The translations under genes and the position numbers were made by a program. A stretch of 18,063 nt of DNA from positions 1 through 18,063 of the forward strand of contig DJYX01000060.1 in assembly GCA_002450295.1 (NCBI GenBank), given 5' to 3'. The notes beneath the pieces are model-generated. The model was not told the DNA's origin, did not search any database, and saw only the letters and a program-made list of their open reading frames with translations. Shown one piece after another: positions 7,684 through 15,685 of the stretch. The stretch comes from Deltaproteobacteria bacterium UBA6967 (lineage in GTDB: Bacteria > SAR324 > NAC60-12). Every line of letters begins with the position of its first letter. The first letter of the stretch is position 1.

Positions 7684-7949
7684 ATTAATCCCTTTCAATG
7701 GTGACGTAATAGGTCTGTTGTCACTTCATGATTCAGGATTTCAAATAATTCAATTTGCACCCTTGGCATCAGGTTTTTTACAGAAAAACCAACCCCAGTT
7801 CGTCCTCCAGTTGAATTGATCAATTTCCCCGTCTTAATCTAGAATCCTTACTTGTCAAAGCTTGCAAATGCTGGGTATTCTTGTTTCCTGCTACCACAAA
7901 ACTTGGGCTTAATAAGTTCACAGACAAACAGGAAAACAACACAGGTCCC

Positions 7950-8537
7950 TTGGCAAAGCTTTACTTCTATTACTCCGCAATGAACGCAGGCAAAACCACT
8001 ACTTTGCTGCAATCCAGTCACAACTATGTTGAAAGGGGGATGAACACCCTTCTGCTGAAACCAAAAATTGATGACAGAGAAGGAGAAAAAATCATTCGCT
8101 CACGGATTGGACTCGAGGCGGAATCCCATGAATTTGAAAAAAATGACAACCTGTTTCAGGAAATATCCAACCAGTATAAGGATCAACAACTCCACTGTGT
8201 GCTGGTGGATGAAGCACAGTTCCTCAGTCGGGATCAGGTAAAGGAATTGGGAGAAGTGGTGGATCGATTGAAGATCCCCGTATTATGTTATGGATTACGC
8301 ACCGATTTTCTTGGTGAATTGTTTGAGGGAAGCAAGTGTCTGCTGGCCTGGGCCGATGAACTTAGAGAAATCAAGACCGTTTGCTACTGTGGTAAAAAAG
8401 CTATCATGACGGTTCGACTGAATGTGGAAGGCAAGCCAGTGCAAGCCGGCGAACAGATCCATATTGGTGGCAACGAAAGCTATGTTTCTATGTGCCGTCG
8501 CCATTTTAAATCAAGCTTGGGCTTCAGCAAAGACTGA
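7950..8537 (+). CDS. tdk: Thymidine kinase (type II)
   Basis: Phosphorylates thymidine to dTMP for pyrimidine salvage; cytoplasmic. The frame is open from 7881, but I choose the TTG at 7950 because its product begins (M)[14 protein letters not shown], aligning with the start of the E. coli enzyme; the 23 codons before it look unrelated to the family. The Shine-Dalgarno is weak (AGG at 7943-7945). Landmarks, numbered from 7950: P-loop SAMNAGKT (residues 9-16), Walker B and catalytic Glu in LVDEAQF (85-91), and a zinc site of the VCYCGKKA cysteines plus CRRH near the C-terminus; GGNESYVS is the conserved lasso segment. 195 residues is normal length. The MOSC gene follows 8 bases after the stop, so they are probably co-transcribed. 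Confidence 0.95.
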   Translation: MAKLYFYYSAMNAGKTTTLLQSSHNYVERGMNTLLLKPKIDDREGEKIIRSRIGLEAESHEFEKNDNLFQEISNQYKDQQLHCVLVDEAQFLSRDQVKELGEVVDRLKIPVLCYGLRTDFLGELFEGSKCLLAWADELREIKTVCYCGKKAIMTVRLNVEGKPVQAGEQIHIGGNESYVSMCRRHFKSSLGFSKD

Positions 8538-8545
8538 AGGGAAAA

Positions 8546-9154
8546 ATGTCTGCCAGAATACTCTCGATTTCCACTGGGAGGGTTGTGCCTCTTGCGCTCC
8601 CAAATCCGCACAAGGGATCTCAGAAGACAACAAGGTCTACGATTGTCAAGAGTCCGGTTTCCAGTCTGCAGGACCCACAGTCGATCGTATGTCAAACGGT
8701 GGGGCTAGAAGGAGATCAGCAAGCGAACCATTCAGTACACGGAGGCAGGGACAAGGCAGTTTATTGCTATCCTGCAGAACACTATCCTTTTTGGAAAGGT
8801 GCCCTCAAGACCACGGAGGATAAGCTGGCGCGGCTGGATCAACATGGGGCTTTTGGAGAGAATCTGACTATCGAGGGGCTGACCGAAGAGCAGGTCTACA
8901 TCGGGGATGTCTGGCAGATTGAAGAGGTGCAACTCGAAATCAAGGCGCCACGGGAACCCTGTTTTAAATTCAATGCGCTCATGGGTGATCGGTTAGCAGG
9001 TAAGAAGATGTTTGCTGAGGGTCTTAGCGGTTGGTATCTCTCGGTGCTTAGCCCGGGTGTTTTAAGAGCAGGTGATCAAATTAAAGTGATCTCAGATCCT
9101 AGAGAAAAGTCGATTGCGGAAGTTTTCAAAGACTTGGGACGCAAAACGATTTGA
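8546..9154 (+). CDS. MOSC domain protein (YiiM-like)
   Basis: 202 residues, ATG behind AAGGGA that overlaps the tdk stop. MOSC domains (from molybdenum cofactor sulfurase C-terminal) bind molybdopterin and sulfur; YiiM-type members reduce N-hydroxylated compounds such as 6-hydroxylaminopurine. Seen here: GLEGDQQ...HGGRDKAVYCYP (residues 53-76), FGENLTIEGLTEE (103-115), VYIGDVWQI, and PREPCFK with the conserved cofactor-binding Cys at 139. All family landmarks are present. Pairing with thymidine kinase could reflect nucleotide or base-analogue handling, which is inference only. The gene faces the broken deaminase gene across 92 bases with no evident terminator. Confidence 0.88.
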   Translation: MSARILSISTGRVVPLALPNPHKGSQKTTRSTIVKSPVSSLQDPQSIVCQTVGLEGDQQANHSVHGGRDKAVYCYPAEHYPFWKGALKTTEDKLARLDQHGAFGENLTIEGLTEEQVYIGDVWQIEEVQLEIKAPREPCFKFNALMGDRLAGKKMFAEGLSGWYLSVLSPGVLRAGDQIKVISDPREKSIAEVFKDLGRKTI

Positions 9155-9246
9155 AATTATCTACTGATCCTTTCCCATCTTGTCATCTTTGGTCAGCATT
9201 GAGTTTGAAAAATGTTTAGGTCCAGTCAGCTTCAATAACCAACTTA

Positions 9247-9650
9247 TCATTGTTTATTCCACCAATCATAATATGGCAGCAGTTCTTTCAAAGAACGTCC
9301 TTGTCGGCATCTAGTATCACCTCGGCCTCCAGATTGCTCTCGTTGGTTTCCCGAATCAGTTGTCGACAATTCCCACAGGGAGGAATCACGAATACGGATC
9401 CTGCTTCATCTTTCCAGACAGCTACAATCCTCTTAATCTCATATTCTCCGTTAGTAATCATCGCGGCAATCGCAGCCTTTTTTGCACAAAAAGTGTTGGA
9501 TCCTGAATCATTACAGACCCCTTAATATACTTGGTCACTCCTGGAAAGTAAGGCACACCCTACATCCCCAAAGAGGCCGTCTTTTACTTTTCTGGTTTTG
9601 ATGACGGACGCAGCCTGGTTGATCAGTTGAGGAATTTTATTTTCACTCAT
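9247..9650 (-). pseudogene. Small cytidine deaminase-like gene, inactivated
   Basis: ATG at 9650 (complement), 2 bases after the stop of the phosphotransferase pseudogene. Reading through the lesions gives about 134 residues with clear family features: DVGCALLS, FCA-x-KAAIAAM, IKRIVAVW, and the zinc motif PPCGNCRQ, ending ELLPYYDWWNKQ. Three lesions are visible. Codon 43 is TAA (9522-9524), just before GVCNDSG. Codon 57 (9480-9482) encodes Lys where the catalytic Glu of CAE is expected. Near 9290-9292 one T is missing from a T run on the coding strand, after which the correct C-terminus reads in the next frame. The motif spacing resembles the small deaminases that include blasticidin-S deaminase, so the ancestral substrate could be cytidine or a cytosine nucleoside antibiotic. 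Confidence 0.85.
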
Positions 9651-9652
9651 TC

Positions 9653-10489
9653 TCACTCGAAATATAAAAGGTTGCTCTGTTCATAAGAGACAAGATCGTA
9701 GAGTAAGCGATAATAGGTGGTCGCTTCCGGATTCGCCCCAATTCCATACTCATGCAGAAACATCTCTTCCCAACCTTCCCCAAGATTCCAGTTCATACTC
9801 CAAGTTGCTGTAGCCAAATCCCACCAAACGTCTGCCACACCAAGTTCACCTAAGTCGACGAAACCTTGCAGCCGATTCTGATCAAAAAGGATATTTGGAA
9901 CACAGTGGTCTCCATGACAGACGACCTCCTTGGTTGAAGAAGGTTGTTGTTCCTGCAAGAAGCTCAGAGCTTCGTCTAGGCTGAGATGTTGAAACTCAGG
10001 ATGAAAATGCTTTTCGGGTTGAATTAATCCCAGTTGAGCTCGTTTGGAGACATGCTCCAGCGAAGTCTCGAGCCGGAAATCAAAGGGACAGTTGGAGACG
10101 GGGGCGTGATCGTGAAAATAGAGTAAGGCCTTCCCCAGAAGGGAAGCCAACAGCTCTGGGTTAGCTTTTAGATCGGGTTCTGTTCCGTTTGTTCCCCTTA
10201 ATTCCTTCACTCAGTAACCACGCTGGATCAGCATCCAGATCAAAATCTATGATCATGGGAACTGGTAAAAAAGCTTTAGCCCATTGCAGACATTCCAATT
10301 CATCTGCAGTCCAAGGATAGCCCTTTGAACCATTTTCAGATATCTCGTCGCACCGTTAGGGTTGCTTAGACGATAAGTGCAAGCATGATCAAAAGGAGCC
10401 CAAGCTACCGTAGTGGTCCAATTTGATATAGAGTTTTCTAAGCTCTTTGGGATAGGAAAAGATGGGCTGAATGTGGATTGGTGTTGCAT
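9653..10489 (-). pseudogene. APH(3')-like aminoglycoside/small-molecule phosphotransferase, two frameshifts
   Basis: Reading across two single-base frameshifts gives about 278 residues, the usual APH(3') length, from ATG 10489 to TGA 9653. The 5' frame ends its sense at YLKMVQ, then shifts near 10324-10326 (A3 where A4 is needed) to GYPWTADELECLQWAK...FLPVPMIIDFD...LLSEGIKG, and shifts again at 10194-10197 (G4 where G3 is needed) into TNGTEPDLKANPE. The catalytic Brenner motif HGDHCVPN and the metal/activation segment VDLGELGVADVWWDLA are intact, as is WNLGEGWEE...YGI. Known relatives phosphorylate aminoglycosides with ATP; chromosomal members may have other substrates. Both frameshifts are in short homopolymers, so sequencing error is an alternative to true decay; the adjacent deaminase also carries substitution lesions, which favours decay. 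Confidence 0.82.
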
Positions 10490-10632
10490 TGCGTCATGAA
10501 GAGATCAATATAGTGTTTTGTTGCAAAATTTCGTATTTGCGCAGCTCTAAGATTTTTCGGAAGCCTCCTCTCCAATGAGTACCCTCCCGATAATTCCCAC
10601 AGACCTTCCTTGAACGTTTTTTCAGTGGCTAA

Positions 10633-11820
10633 ATGGAAATGAAGATAGAATTAGTGCTGGATTCCAGCCAGCATGAGATAGATCGGAATAACCGAATGCT
10701 GCTCCTAGTCAATGCAGGCCTCTTCATAGTCATCGGCTCCATCATCAGTCGCTTGCATGTGCTGCAGGCCTGGATGGGGGTTAACTACGAAGAGTTTGCT
10801 TGGGTCCTGTTCTGTTTCAGCTGTGGTTCCATTTTGAGTAACCTAATCGTCGGCCGTCTGATTCCATTGTTTGGAGTGAAGAGGATGCTGATGCTCACAA
10901 TGATTTGCATCATCGTTGCCCTGATAAGTTTTTTGGAAAAACCAGCTTACACTACCTTGCTTGGCCTTTGGATGCTGCTTAGTTTTGGCTTTGGAGGTAG
11001 CATGGTCGTAGTGATGTCCCAGGCAGGCATCGTTCAAGCCCAGCAAGGCAAATCCTGGATGTCATTCTTTCAGGGGGTTAGTGGGATCGGGGTGATCGGA
11101 GGAATGGGAGTCGGCTTGCTCTCCAATTCCATGTTGTTCCCAATTGACAGCCATTTCCCTCTCGTGGGGTTGGCAATGCTCACACTCTTTGTGATCACGA
11201 TCTTCGGATACATTCCCTATGAAACGGAGCAGGACCAAGAGGGAGCCAAGTTTAAGTTATCCACTCCTTTGATTTTACTCGCCTGCACCAACTTCGCTGT
11301 AATTCTGGCGATCAGCCAATTTCTCTCCTGGTCGGGTGTAATGCTTCGGGATGAATTTCAGTTTTCTGATGATCTGGCAACTCTTGGTTCTTTTGGCTTT
11401 ATCCTCACAGAAACAGGGATCCGCTTCTACGGAGATATCTTGAGCAAACGTTTCGGGAAGATCCCTTTGCTGATTAATACTGGCTTGCTCACCTGTCTCT
11501 TTCTGTTTTCCATTTACCTAATTCAGCATCCAGTCTGGGCCTTGATCGGTTTTGTCTGTGTCGGCCTGGCGTCTGGCACCATCCAGCCAATTGTTTTTGG
11601 GCTTTCTGCAGAACAAAAAGGCAGCATGGCTCGAAACATGGCCTTTATCCTCTTGTTCCAGTCAATCGCTTTTTTGGCTGGTCCAATGATCACAGGCTCG
11701 ATTGCTCAGAATGTGGGCCTCTTTGAAATCTATCTGTTCTGTAGTTGTGTTAGCGCATTGATTGTGCTGCTTGGGTTTTCCTTAGGTCGATTCCAAAAGG
11801 TTCAAATCCCTAAGCCGTAA
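10633..11820 (+). CDS. MFS transporter, YbjJ-like
   Basis: 395 residues, about 12 membrane helices, inner membrane. An in-frame TAA directly precedes the ATG at 10633, so the start is this ATG or the one two codons later; no clear Shine-Dalgarno. The loop between helices 2 and 3 has GRLIPLFGVKR, the MFS motif region. The segment after the central loop, SQFLSWSGVMLRDEFQFSDDLA then FYGDILSKRFGK, resembles the W-S-x-x-x-L-R-D and GD-x-L-x-x-x-FG pattern of YbjJ-type carriers, whose substrates are poorly known. It is convergent with the minus-strand MFS gene (20-base gap) and starts 143 bases from the divergent phosphotransferase pseudogene. Confidence 0.85.
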   Translation: MEMKIELVLDSSQHEIDRNNRMLLLVNAGLFIVIGSIISRLHVLQAWMGVNYEEFAWVLFCFSCGSILSNLIVGRLIPLFGVKRMLMLTMICIIVALISFLEKPAYTTLLGLWMLLSFGFGGSMVVVMSQAGIVQAQQGKSWMSFFQGVSGIGVIGGMGVGLLSNSMLFPIDSHFPLVGLAMLTLFVITIFGYIPYETEQDQEGAKFKLSTPLILLACTNFAVILAISQFLSWSGVMLRDEFQFSDDLATLGSFGFILTETGIRFYGDILSKRFGKIPLLINTGLLTCLFLFSIYLIQHPVWALIGFVCVGLASGTIQPIVFGLSAEQKGSMARNMAFILLFQSIAFLAGPMITGSIAQNVGLFEIYLFCSCVSALIVLLGFSLGRFQKVQIPKP

Positions 11821-11840
11821 ATGACTTACGATTGTGTGAA

Positions 11841-13094
11841 TTAAGGGCTGCTAATCGGCTGAGGAATCTTAATGACGATCATCAGTAAAGTGGCAACCAA
11901 CAGGATTCCTGCCAAGCTCATAAAGGCCCAAGGAATAGAATACTCTGCAACCAAAGCAATACCCCACATTCCAGAGGCTACATACAGTCGAGAACCAAGA
12001 TTCATGATCGACAAAACCGTTGCATGCCGATGCACAGGAAAGATTTTTAAAGTTTGATCAGTCAGCAATACTTGCTTCACCCCCACCACGGAACGGATCC
12101 ACAGAAAAAAGAATGCCACCATCCAGGCGTTGACACTCCAACTAAGCAGAACATAGCCAACTCCCAGAAACAGGAAGGTGCCCGCCAGAATTCGAGCAAC
12201 TCCGAAGCGATTTTGTAACACATGAACCTGCTTTAGGACCAGCCCTTCGATGGCCATTCCAGTGGCTGTCAAGAGGCCAAGTAAGGCTACTTCACCTCCC
12301 CGCTCTTCAAAAAAGGGCTGAATCATGATCAGCAGCGAGTCTGCAAAAGGCTGCGTTGCACAAAATAGCAAGATCATCACAATTAGAGTTCCTGAGAGTG
12401 ATGAGATTTCAGAGAATCCAATTCGATCAAGCCAAGTAAAGTTTGAAGCTCTCCTGTGAGTTTCCTCACCCTCCTCCAATTGAATGCTCTCCCAAGGTAA
12501 GGAGAACATTCCTAGTAGCGCCAGACCTACACAGAAGATGGTCAAGGCAATCAGGATATAAAAACTTTCAGGCCCCCAGATTCCCACGATTAGTGACCCT
12601 CCAAGAAAGGCAATGAAATTTGCTGTGGATTTGGCAAAACCAAAATAGCCAAGTGCTTCACTGTAGCGTTCAGACTTTTTTTGTCGGTCTAGCAATTCAT
12701 GGAGATAGGCTTCGAGACAGCCCGAATGTAATGCACAGTGAATCCCACCGATGAAGGAAGCCAAAGCGAAGTGAAAAAACTGGGTGCCTTGGAGGAAAAT
12801 GATTTCTCCAAGCAATTGTAGCAGCAGACCGATGACCAGTATCTTTTTCTTGGAAAGATGGTCCGCCAACAGTCCACCTGGAATTTCAAACAAGAGGTTG
12901 CTGAGTAGCAGCAGAATCGAAAGTTCAGAAATCTGAACGAGGTTGAGTCCCTTGTCTTGAAGATAAAGAACGTAGAAAGGCAGATAGAAGTAGAGATTAC
13001 TGAAAAGCAGGAGCAAGGCTAGACGGGCTGGGGCAGAGAAACCAAAGGGTAGAAGATATTGATGGATTTGACTTAGGATTCGGATTTCACCCAT
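11841..13094 (-). CDS. MFS transporter, last gene of the PhyH/Gfo cluster
   Basis: 417 residues with about 12 hydrophobic helices; inner membrane. GGLLADHLSKKK (near residues 66-77) is the classic MFS loop 2-3 motif G-x-L-A-D-x-x-x-x-K/R-K/R. The central loop EEGEETHRRASN separates the two six-helix halves. The ATG overlaps the end of the small upstream gene by 22 bases, pointing to translational coupling. Its place at the end of the minus-strand series suggests that it moves the substrate or product of that pathway; direction and substrate are unknown. Confidence 0.85.
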   Translation of the reverse strand: MGEIRILSQIHQYLLPFGFSAPARLALLLLFSNLYFYLPFYVLYLQDKGLNLVQISELSILLLLSNLLFEIPGGLLADHLSKKKILVIGLLLQLLGEIIFLQGTQFFHFALASFIGGIHCALHSGCLEAYLHELLDRQKKSERYSEALGYFGFAKSTANFIAFLGGSLIVGIWGPESFYILIALTIFCVGLALLGMFSLPWESIQLEEGEETHRRASNFTWLDRIGFSEISSLSGTLIVMILLFCATQPFADSLLIMIQPFFEERGGEVALLGLLTATGMAIEGLVLKQVHVLQNRFGVARILAGTFLFLGVGYVLLSWSVNAWMVAFFFLWIRSVVGVKQVLLTDQTLKIFPVHRHATVLSIMNLGSRLYVASGMWGIALVAEYSIPWAFMSLAGILLVATLLMIVIKIPQPISSP

Positions 13095-13373
13095 AAAATC
13101 ACGTAATCCCCATGTGAAATGTAACTGAACCAGTCAACTGTGCAGATCAAAGAGCGAGAGTCATCCTTTAATCTGATTTGGAAGGTTGCAATCGTGTTGT
13201 CTCCTTCTGCTTTGACCAAAGTTTGTTCCACTGTTCCGATGGGCTTAATATAGCTAACAAAGGTTTGAACTGCACCATCAACGATCGGCTGCTCAATGCC
13301 CTTTTTCATCCAGTAGGTGAACGGCTAGGACAAAGAGAAAAAGGCCCAGGAAGGAGATGCGGGTGACAGACAC
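13073..13373 (-). pseudogene. Small membrane-anchored or exported protein, probable frameshift
   Basis: From ATG 13309 a 78-residue frame runs to 13073, overlapping the MFS start by 22 bases (GTVEQTLVK, ATFQIRLKDD, LICTVDWFSYISHGDYVILW; alternating, strand-rich). In the frame one base over, a GTG at 13373 begins SVTRISFLGLFLFVLAVHLLDEKG, a basic start plus a hydrophobic helix typical of a signal or anchor, which ends at TGA just after an A5 run (13302-13306). Removing one A joins the two as HLLDEKGIEQP and gives a 99-residue protein with an N-terminal helix. I therefore read this as one gene with a one-base frameshift, either real or a sequencing error. I do not recognise the family. An intact 78-residue cytoplasmic product from ATG 13309 cannot be excluded. 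Confidence 0.5.
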
Positions 13374-13406
13374 TTGATGTAGGTGCAGTGTAGGAGAGAT
13401 TAAGAA

Positions 13407-13769
13407 TTAGTCTCGTTTGAAGTTCAATTCCAGGCGAACTCCGTTAGGGTCATGGATGAAGATCTGGCGAACAGGTGAGCTGGGTACATCCATTAGTTTG
13501 AAGGTAACAGACTTTTGTTCCAATCTCGCTTTCATTTCGTCGTAACCTTCGGCAATCCAAGCAACATGATCAATTGCGCCCGTTGGACCAGGTTTCGAAT
13601 CAGTTTCTACAAGATGGATTACCGGATGGCCCCCTGCGTAAAGCCAGGCTCCCGGAAAATCAAAAGGGGGACGATCGCCATTCTCAAATCCTAGGACATC
13701 CTCATAAAAATGAATGGTTTCCTCAAGTGCTGAGGTTTCTATATTCACATGGTCCAGTCCAGAGATCAT
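13407..13769 (-). CDS. VOC superfamily protein (glyoxalase/extradiol dioxygenase fold)
   Basis: 120 residues, ATG with GGAG about 7 bases upstream. It has one vicinal-oxygen-chelate module made of two beta-alpha-beta-beta-beta units. Metal ligand candidates are His7 (LDHVNI), the His of AIDHVAW in the second unit, and Glu near the end (RLELNF). FYEDVLGF after the first strand is typical of the family. Members include glyoxalase I, methylmalonyl-CoA epimerase, ring-cleaving dioxygenases and thiol-dependent resistance enzymes, and the sequence alone does not choose among them. It lies 58 bases after a PhyH-type gene in the minus-strand series, so it may act on an oxygenated intermediate. Confidence 0.88.
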   Translation of the reverse strand: MISGLDHVNIETSALEETIHFYEDVLGFENGDRPPFDFPGAWLYAGGHPVIHLVETDSKPGPTGAIDHVAWIAEGYDEMKARLEQKSVTFKLMDVPSSPVRQIFIHDPNGVRLELNFKRD

Positions 13770-13827
13770 TCCAACTCCATTATGAAAAGGGTTTTATCGA
13801 ATTAGTACTTGGTGGCTGTTGACCAAT

Positions 13828-14769
13828 TCACCAGGGCTGTAATCCCAGTAGTCGCTTGCCAAGTTCTGTCAGTTCTGCTTTGGGGCCAAAGTCAGACTCC
13901 TTTCGGGATCCAGCCGTACCACTAATTTTGTTCCCTGATTTTTCAGGTCGGGTTTGGTTGGCAAAGGATTCAAGGCGGATTTCTAATAGCTCAGTGTGCT
14001 CAGGCTCTGCTGGACACATCGAGAGATACTGGGCAAACCTTGGAGCTGTGGAGCGATTGGGACTGGTTCCGTGAGCCATTCGAGTATCCCAGATCACAAG
14101 GTCGCCAGCTTTGCTTGGAACATTGATCACTTCGAAATCAATTTTTTCCTCCAACATTCTTGAACGTCCTTTCGGCTGTTCTTCCAACCAACTTTCCAAC
14201 TGCTTGAAAAGATCCGGAATGATCTGGAGTCCTCCCATACCAGTGTCATTGTCATTTAAACTCAACACCCCTTGAATGTTGCGTGTAGCGAGTAATTGAT
14301 CCAATTCAACATCCCAATGCAGAAAGCCACCAAAATCCCAGCCATTCTGATTGGGAAGATTCACATTCACTCGATCAATCGTAGTCCATAGTTTTTCAGT
14401 ACCCCAAAGATCGAAAAATACATCATAGACCTTGGGAAACTGACGATTATCCCAGATCGCCTGATGATGGTACAACTCGGTCATCCCTGCAATGCTTTTT
14501 GGAGTCGGATCCTCAGCAGATCTGGGCATTATATTGTACCACGAATCTGGGTTGTCCCGCTGAACCCCCAGATAGTCACAGGTCACCTTGATCAATGCCT
14601 CGCATTGTTCCTTGGGGATTAAATCCTTGATTACAAGGTAGCCATTGTCTCTCCAGAATCTCCAGTCTTCCCAGTTGAGCACACGAAATTCATGGTCTGG
14701 CGAATATTCTGGAAAAACACGTGGAGCTTCGTACCGAGTCCCGGCACTATAACGAATTTCGGGTGTCAT
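13828..14769 (-). CDS. Phytanoyl-CoA dioxygenase (PhyH) family oxygenase, copy A
   Basis: 313 residues, ATG behind AGGA. Fe(II)/2-oxoglutarate-dependent oxygenase with a cupin-like core: iron ligands are His151 and Asp153 in FLHWD and the distal His233 in MAHGTS; Arg244 (TAPRFAQ), 11 residues on, fits the 2-oxoglutarate carboxylate site. The N-terminus FWRDNGYLVIKDLIPKEQC is typical of PhyH proteins and the C-terminus LTELGKRLLGLQPW of a bacterial subgroup. GMGGLQIIPD corresponds to the loop leading into the core strand. Bacterial members hydroxylate diverse small molecules, so no substrate can be named. It begins 15 bases after the second PhyH gene and probably shares its transcript. Confidence 0.92.
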   Translation of the reverse strand: MTPEIRYSAGTRYEAPRVFPEYSPDHEFRVLNWEDWRFWRDNGYLVIKDLIPKEQCEALIKVTCDYLGVQRDNPDSWYNIMPRSAEDPTPKSIAGMTELYHHQAIWDNRQFPKVYDVFFDLWGTEKLWTTIDRVNVNLPNQNGWDFGGFLHWDVELDQLLATRNIQGVLSLNDNDTGMGGLQIIPDLFKQLESWLEEQPKGRSRMLEEKIDFEVINVPSKAGDLVIWDTRMAHGTSPNRSTAPRFAQYLSMCPAEPEHTELLEIRLESFANQTRPEKSGNKISGTAGSRKESDFGPKAELTELGKRLLGLQPW

Positions 14770-14784
14770 GCTTGGTTCCTAGAG

Positions 14785-15609
14785 TCACCCAACGGCAAAG
14801 GTCTCTTCCACAGAAATCGGCTTGGGGCCATTCGTGGAAAACAGTTCATCCCCGTTTTTGCGAACTCTCGTACCATGTACTAGTAAACCAGGTCGACCAG
14901 CGCTTTGTCCGGCGGTCTGCTTATTTTCAGGATTACGATAACCGACTCTGACCAGCTTTCGGGCTGATTCCGTCACATTGATGTAGGAGCCGTGCACGGT
15001 GTTGATATTGAACAACACAACATCTCCTTTTCTGGCTGAGACCGGCACCGTATCTTCCAAAGAGTAATCCTTTGTCGGCAAATGTGGAGTGCAGGGTTTG
15101 CCATCAGGAAAGTGAATGATGTGCTCCAGTGGGCCAGATTTGTGAGAACCCTCCAGAAAGCGAATTTCCCCATTATCATGGCAGGTGTCATCCAGGTGGA
15201 CGAGGGCGTCGATGTAACGAGAGTCTTCATGTTTGTAGAAGGCCCAATCTTGATGCATTGGGAAGGGATGGCCGGCTTGGGGAGGTTTAATGTGCATTGT
15301 GCTGTGATGCAATTCTACATCGGGGCCAATCAACTCGGCAATCACAGAGACCAATTTGGGCTTCAAGACGGCTTGGAGCCAGTTGCTTGAATAATATTGG
15401 AGGTCATGCATCGCAATCAATTTACTACGACTGTCCGTCTCAGCATCCATGTAGGCTTTGCGCCAAGGACCACTCCAACCAGGGGTGTTCTCAGCCCAGC
15501 TCTCCATCATCCAAACCAGATCTTCTGTCAAATTTTGAACCTCCTGTGCGGAAAAAATTCCTGGTAGATGTAGATACCCCTTTTCCCAAAAAAATTCTGA
15601 ATGATTCAT
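14785..15609 (-). CDS. Phytanoyl-CoA dioxygenase (PhyH) family oxygenase, copy B
   Basis: 274 residues. Fe(II)/2-oxoglutarate oxygenase: FPMHQDWAF gives iron ligands His119 and Asp121, and TVHGSYIN gives distal His206; Arg217 of SARKLVRVGYR is placed to bind 2-oxoglutarate. The N-terminus FFWEKGYLHLPGIFSAQEV is the PhyH signature, and NGEIRFLEGSHKSGP the usual core loop. It differs clearly from copy A in length and flanking sequence, so the pair is not a recent duplication. The ATG has no obvious Shine-Dalgarno. It follows the Gfo/Idh gene after a 76-base gap, the widest in the minus-strand series, so a second promoter there is possible. Confidence 0.92.
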   Translation of the reverse strand: MNHSEFFWEKGYLHLPGIFSAQEVQNLTEDLVWMMESWAENTPGWSGPWRKAYMDAETDSRSKLIAMHDLQYYSSNWLQAVLKPKLVSVIAELIGPDVELHHSTMHIKPPQAGHPFPMHQDWAFYKHEDSRYIDALVHLDDTCHDNGEIRFLEGSHKSGPLEHIIHFPDGKPCTPHLPTKDYSLEDTVPVSARKGDVVLFNINTVHGSYINVTESARKLVRVGYRNPENKQTAGQSAGRPGLLVHGTRVRKNGDELFSTNGPKPISVEETFAVG

Positions 15610-15685
15610 AACTTTTGGTCGAATGGATTGAATTCAAAAAAAATCATGAGTTCTTGGGACCGATGTTTCATAAAGATCCCTTAAC

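Noticed and set aside
7690..7740. GTGAC...GTCAC pairing after the pentapeptide-repeat gene
   Set aside because: Only 5 base pairs with a long loop and no T tract; within chance expectation.
7881..7949. N-terminal 23-codon extension of thymidine kinase
   Set aside because: Family members begin at the [12 protein letters not shown] strand, and the TTG at 7950 gives exactly that start.
9282..9296. Near-perfect inverted repeat GTTCTTT-C-AAAGAAC
   Set aside because: It lies inside the 3' coding part of the deaminase pseudogene and is explained by the codons for the C-terminus; no T run or operator context.
9522..9524. In-frame TAA in the deaminase as possible recoding or readthrough
   Set aside because: The same gene also carries a catalytic Glu-to-Lys change and a frameshift, so ordinary pseudogene decay explains it better.
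9250..9525. Plus-strand 91-residue open frame
   Set aside because: It is antisense to the deaminase pseudogene, whose PCGNCRQ motif is on the minus strand; the plus-strand product has no family features.
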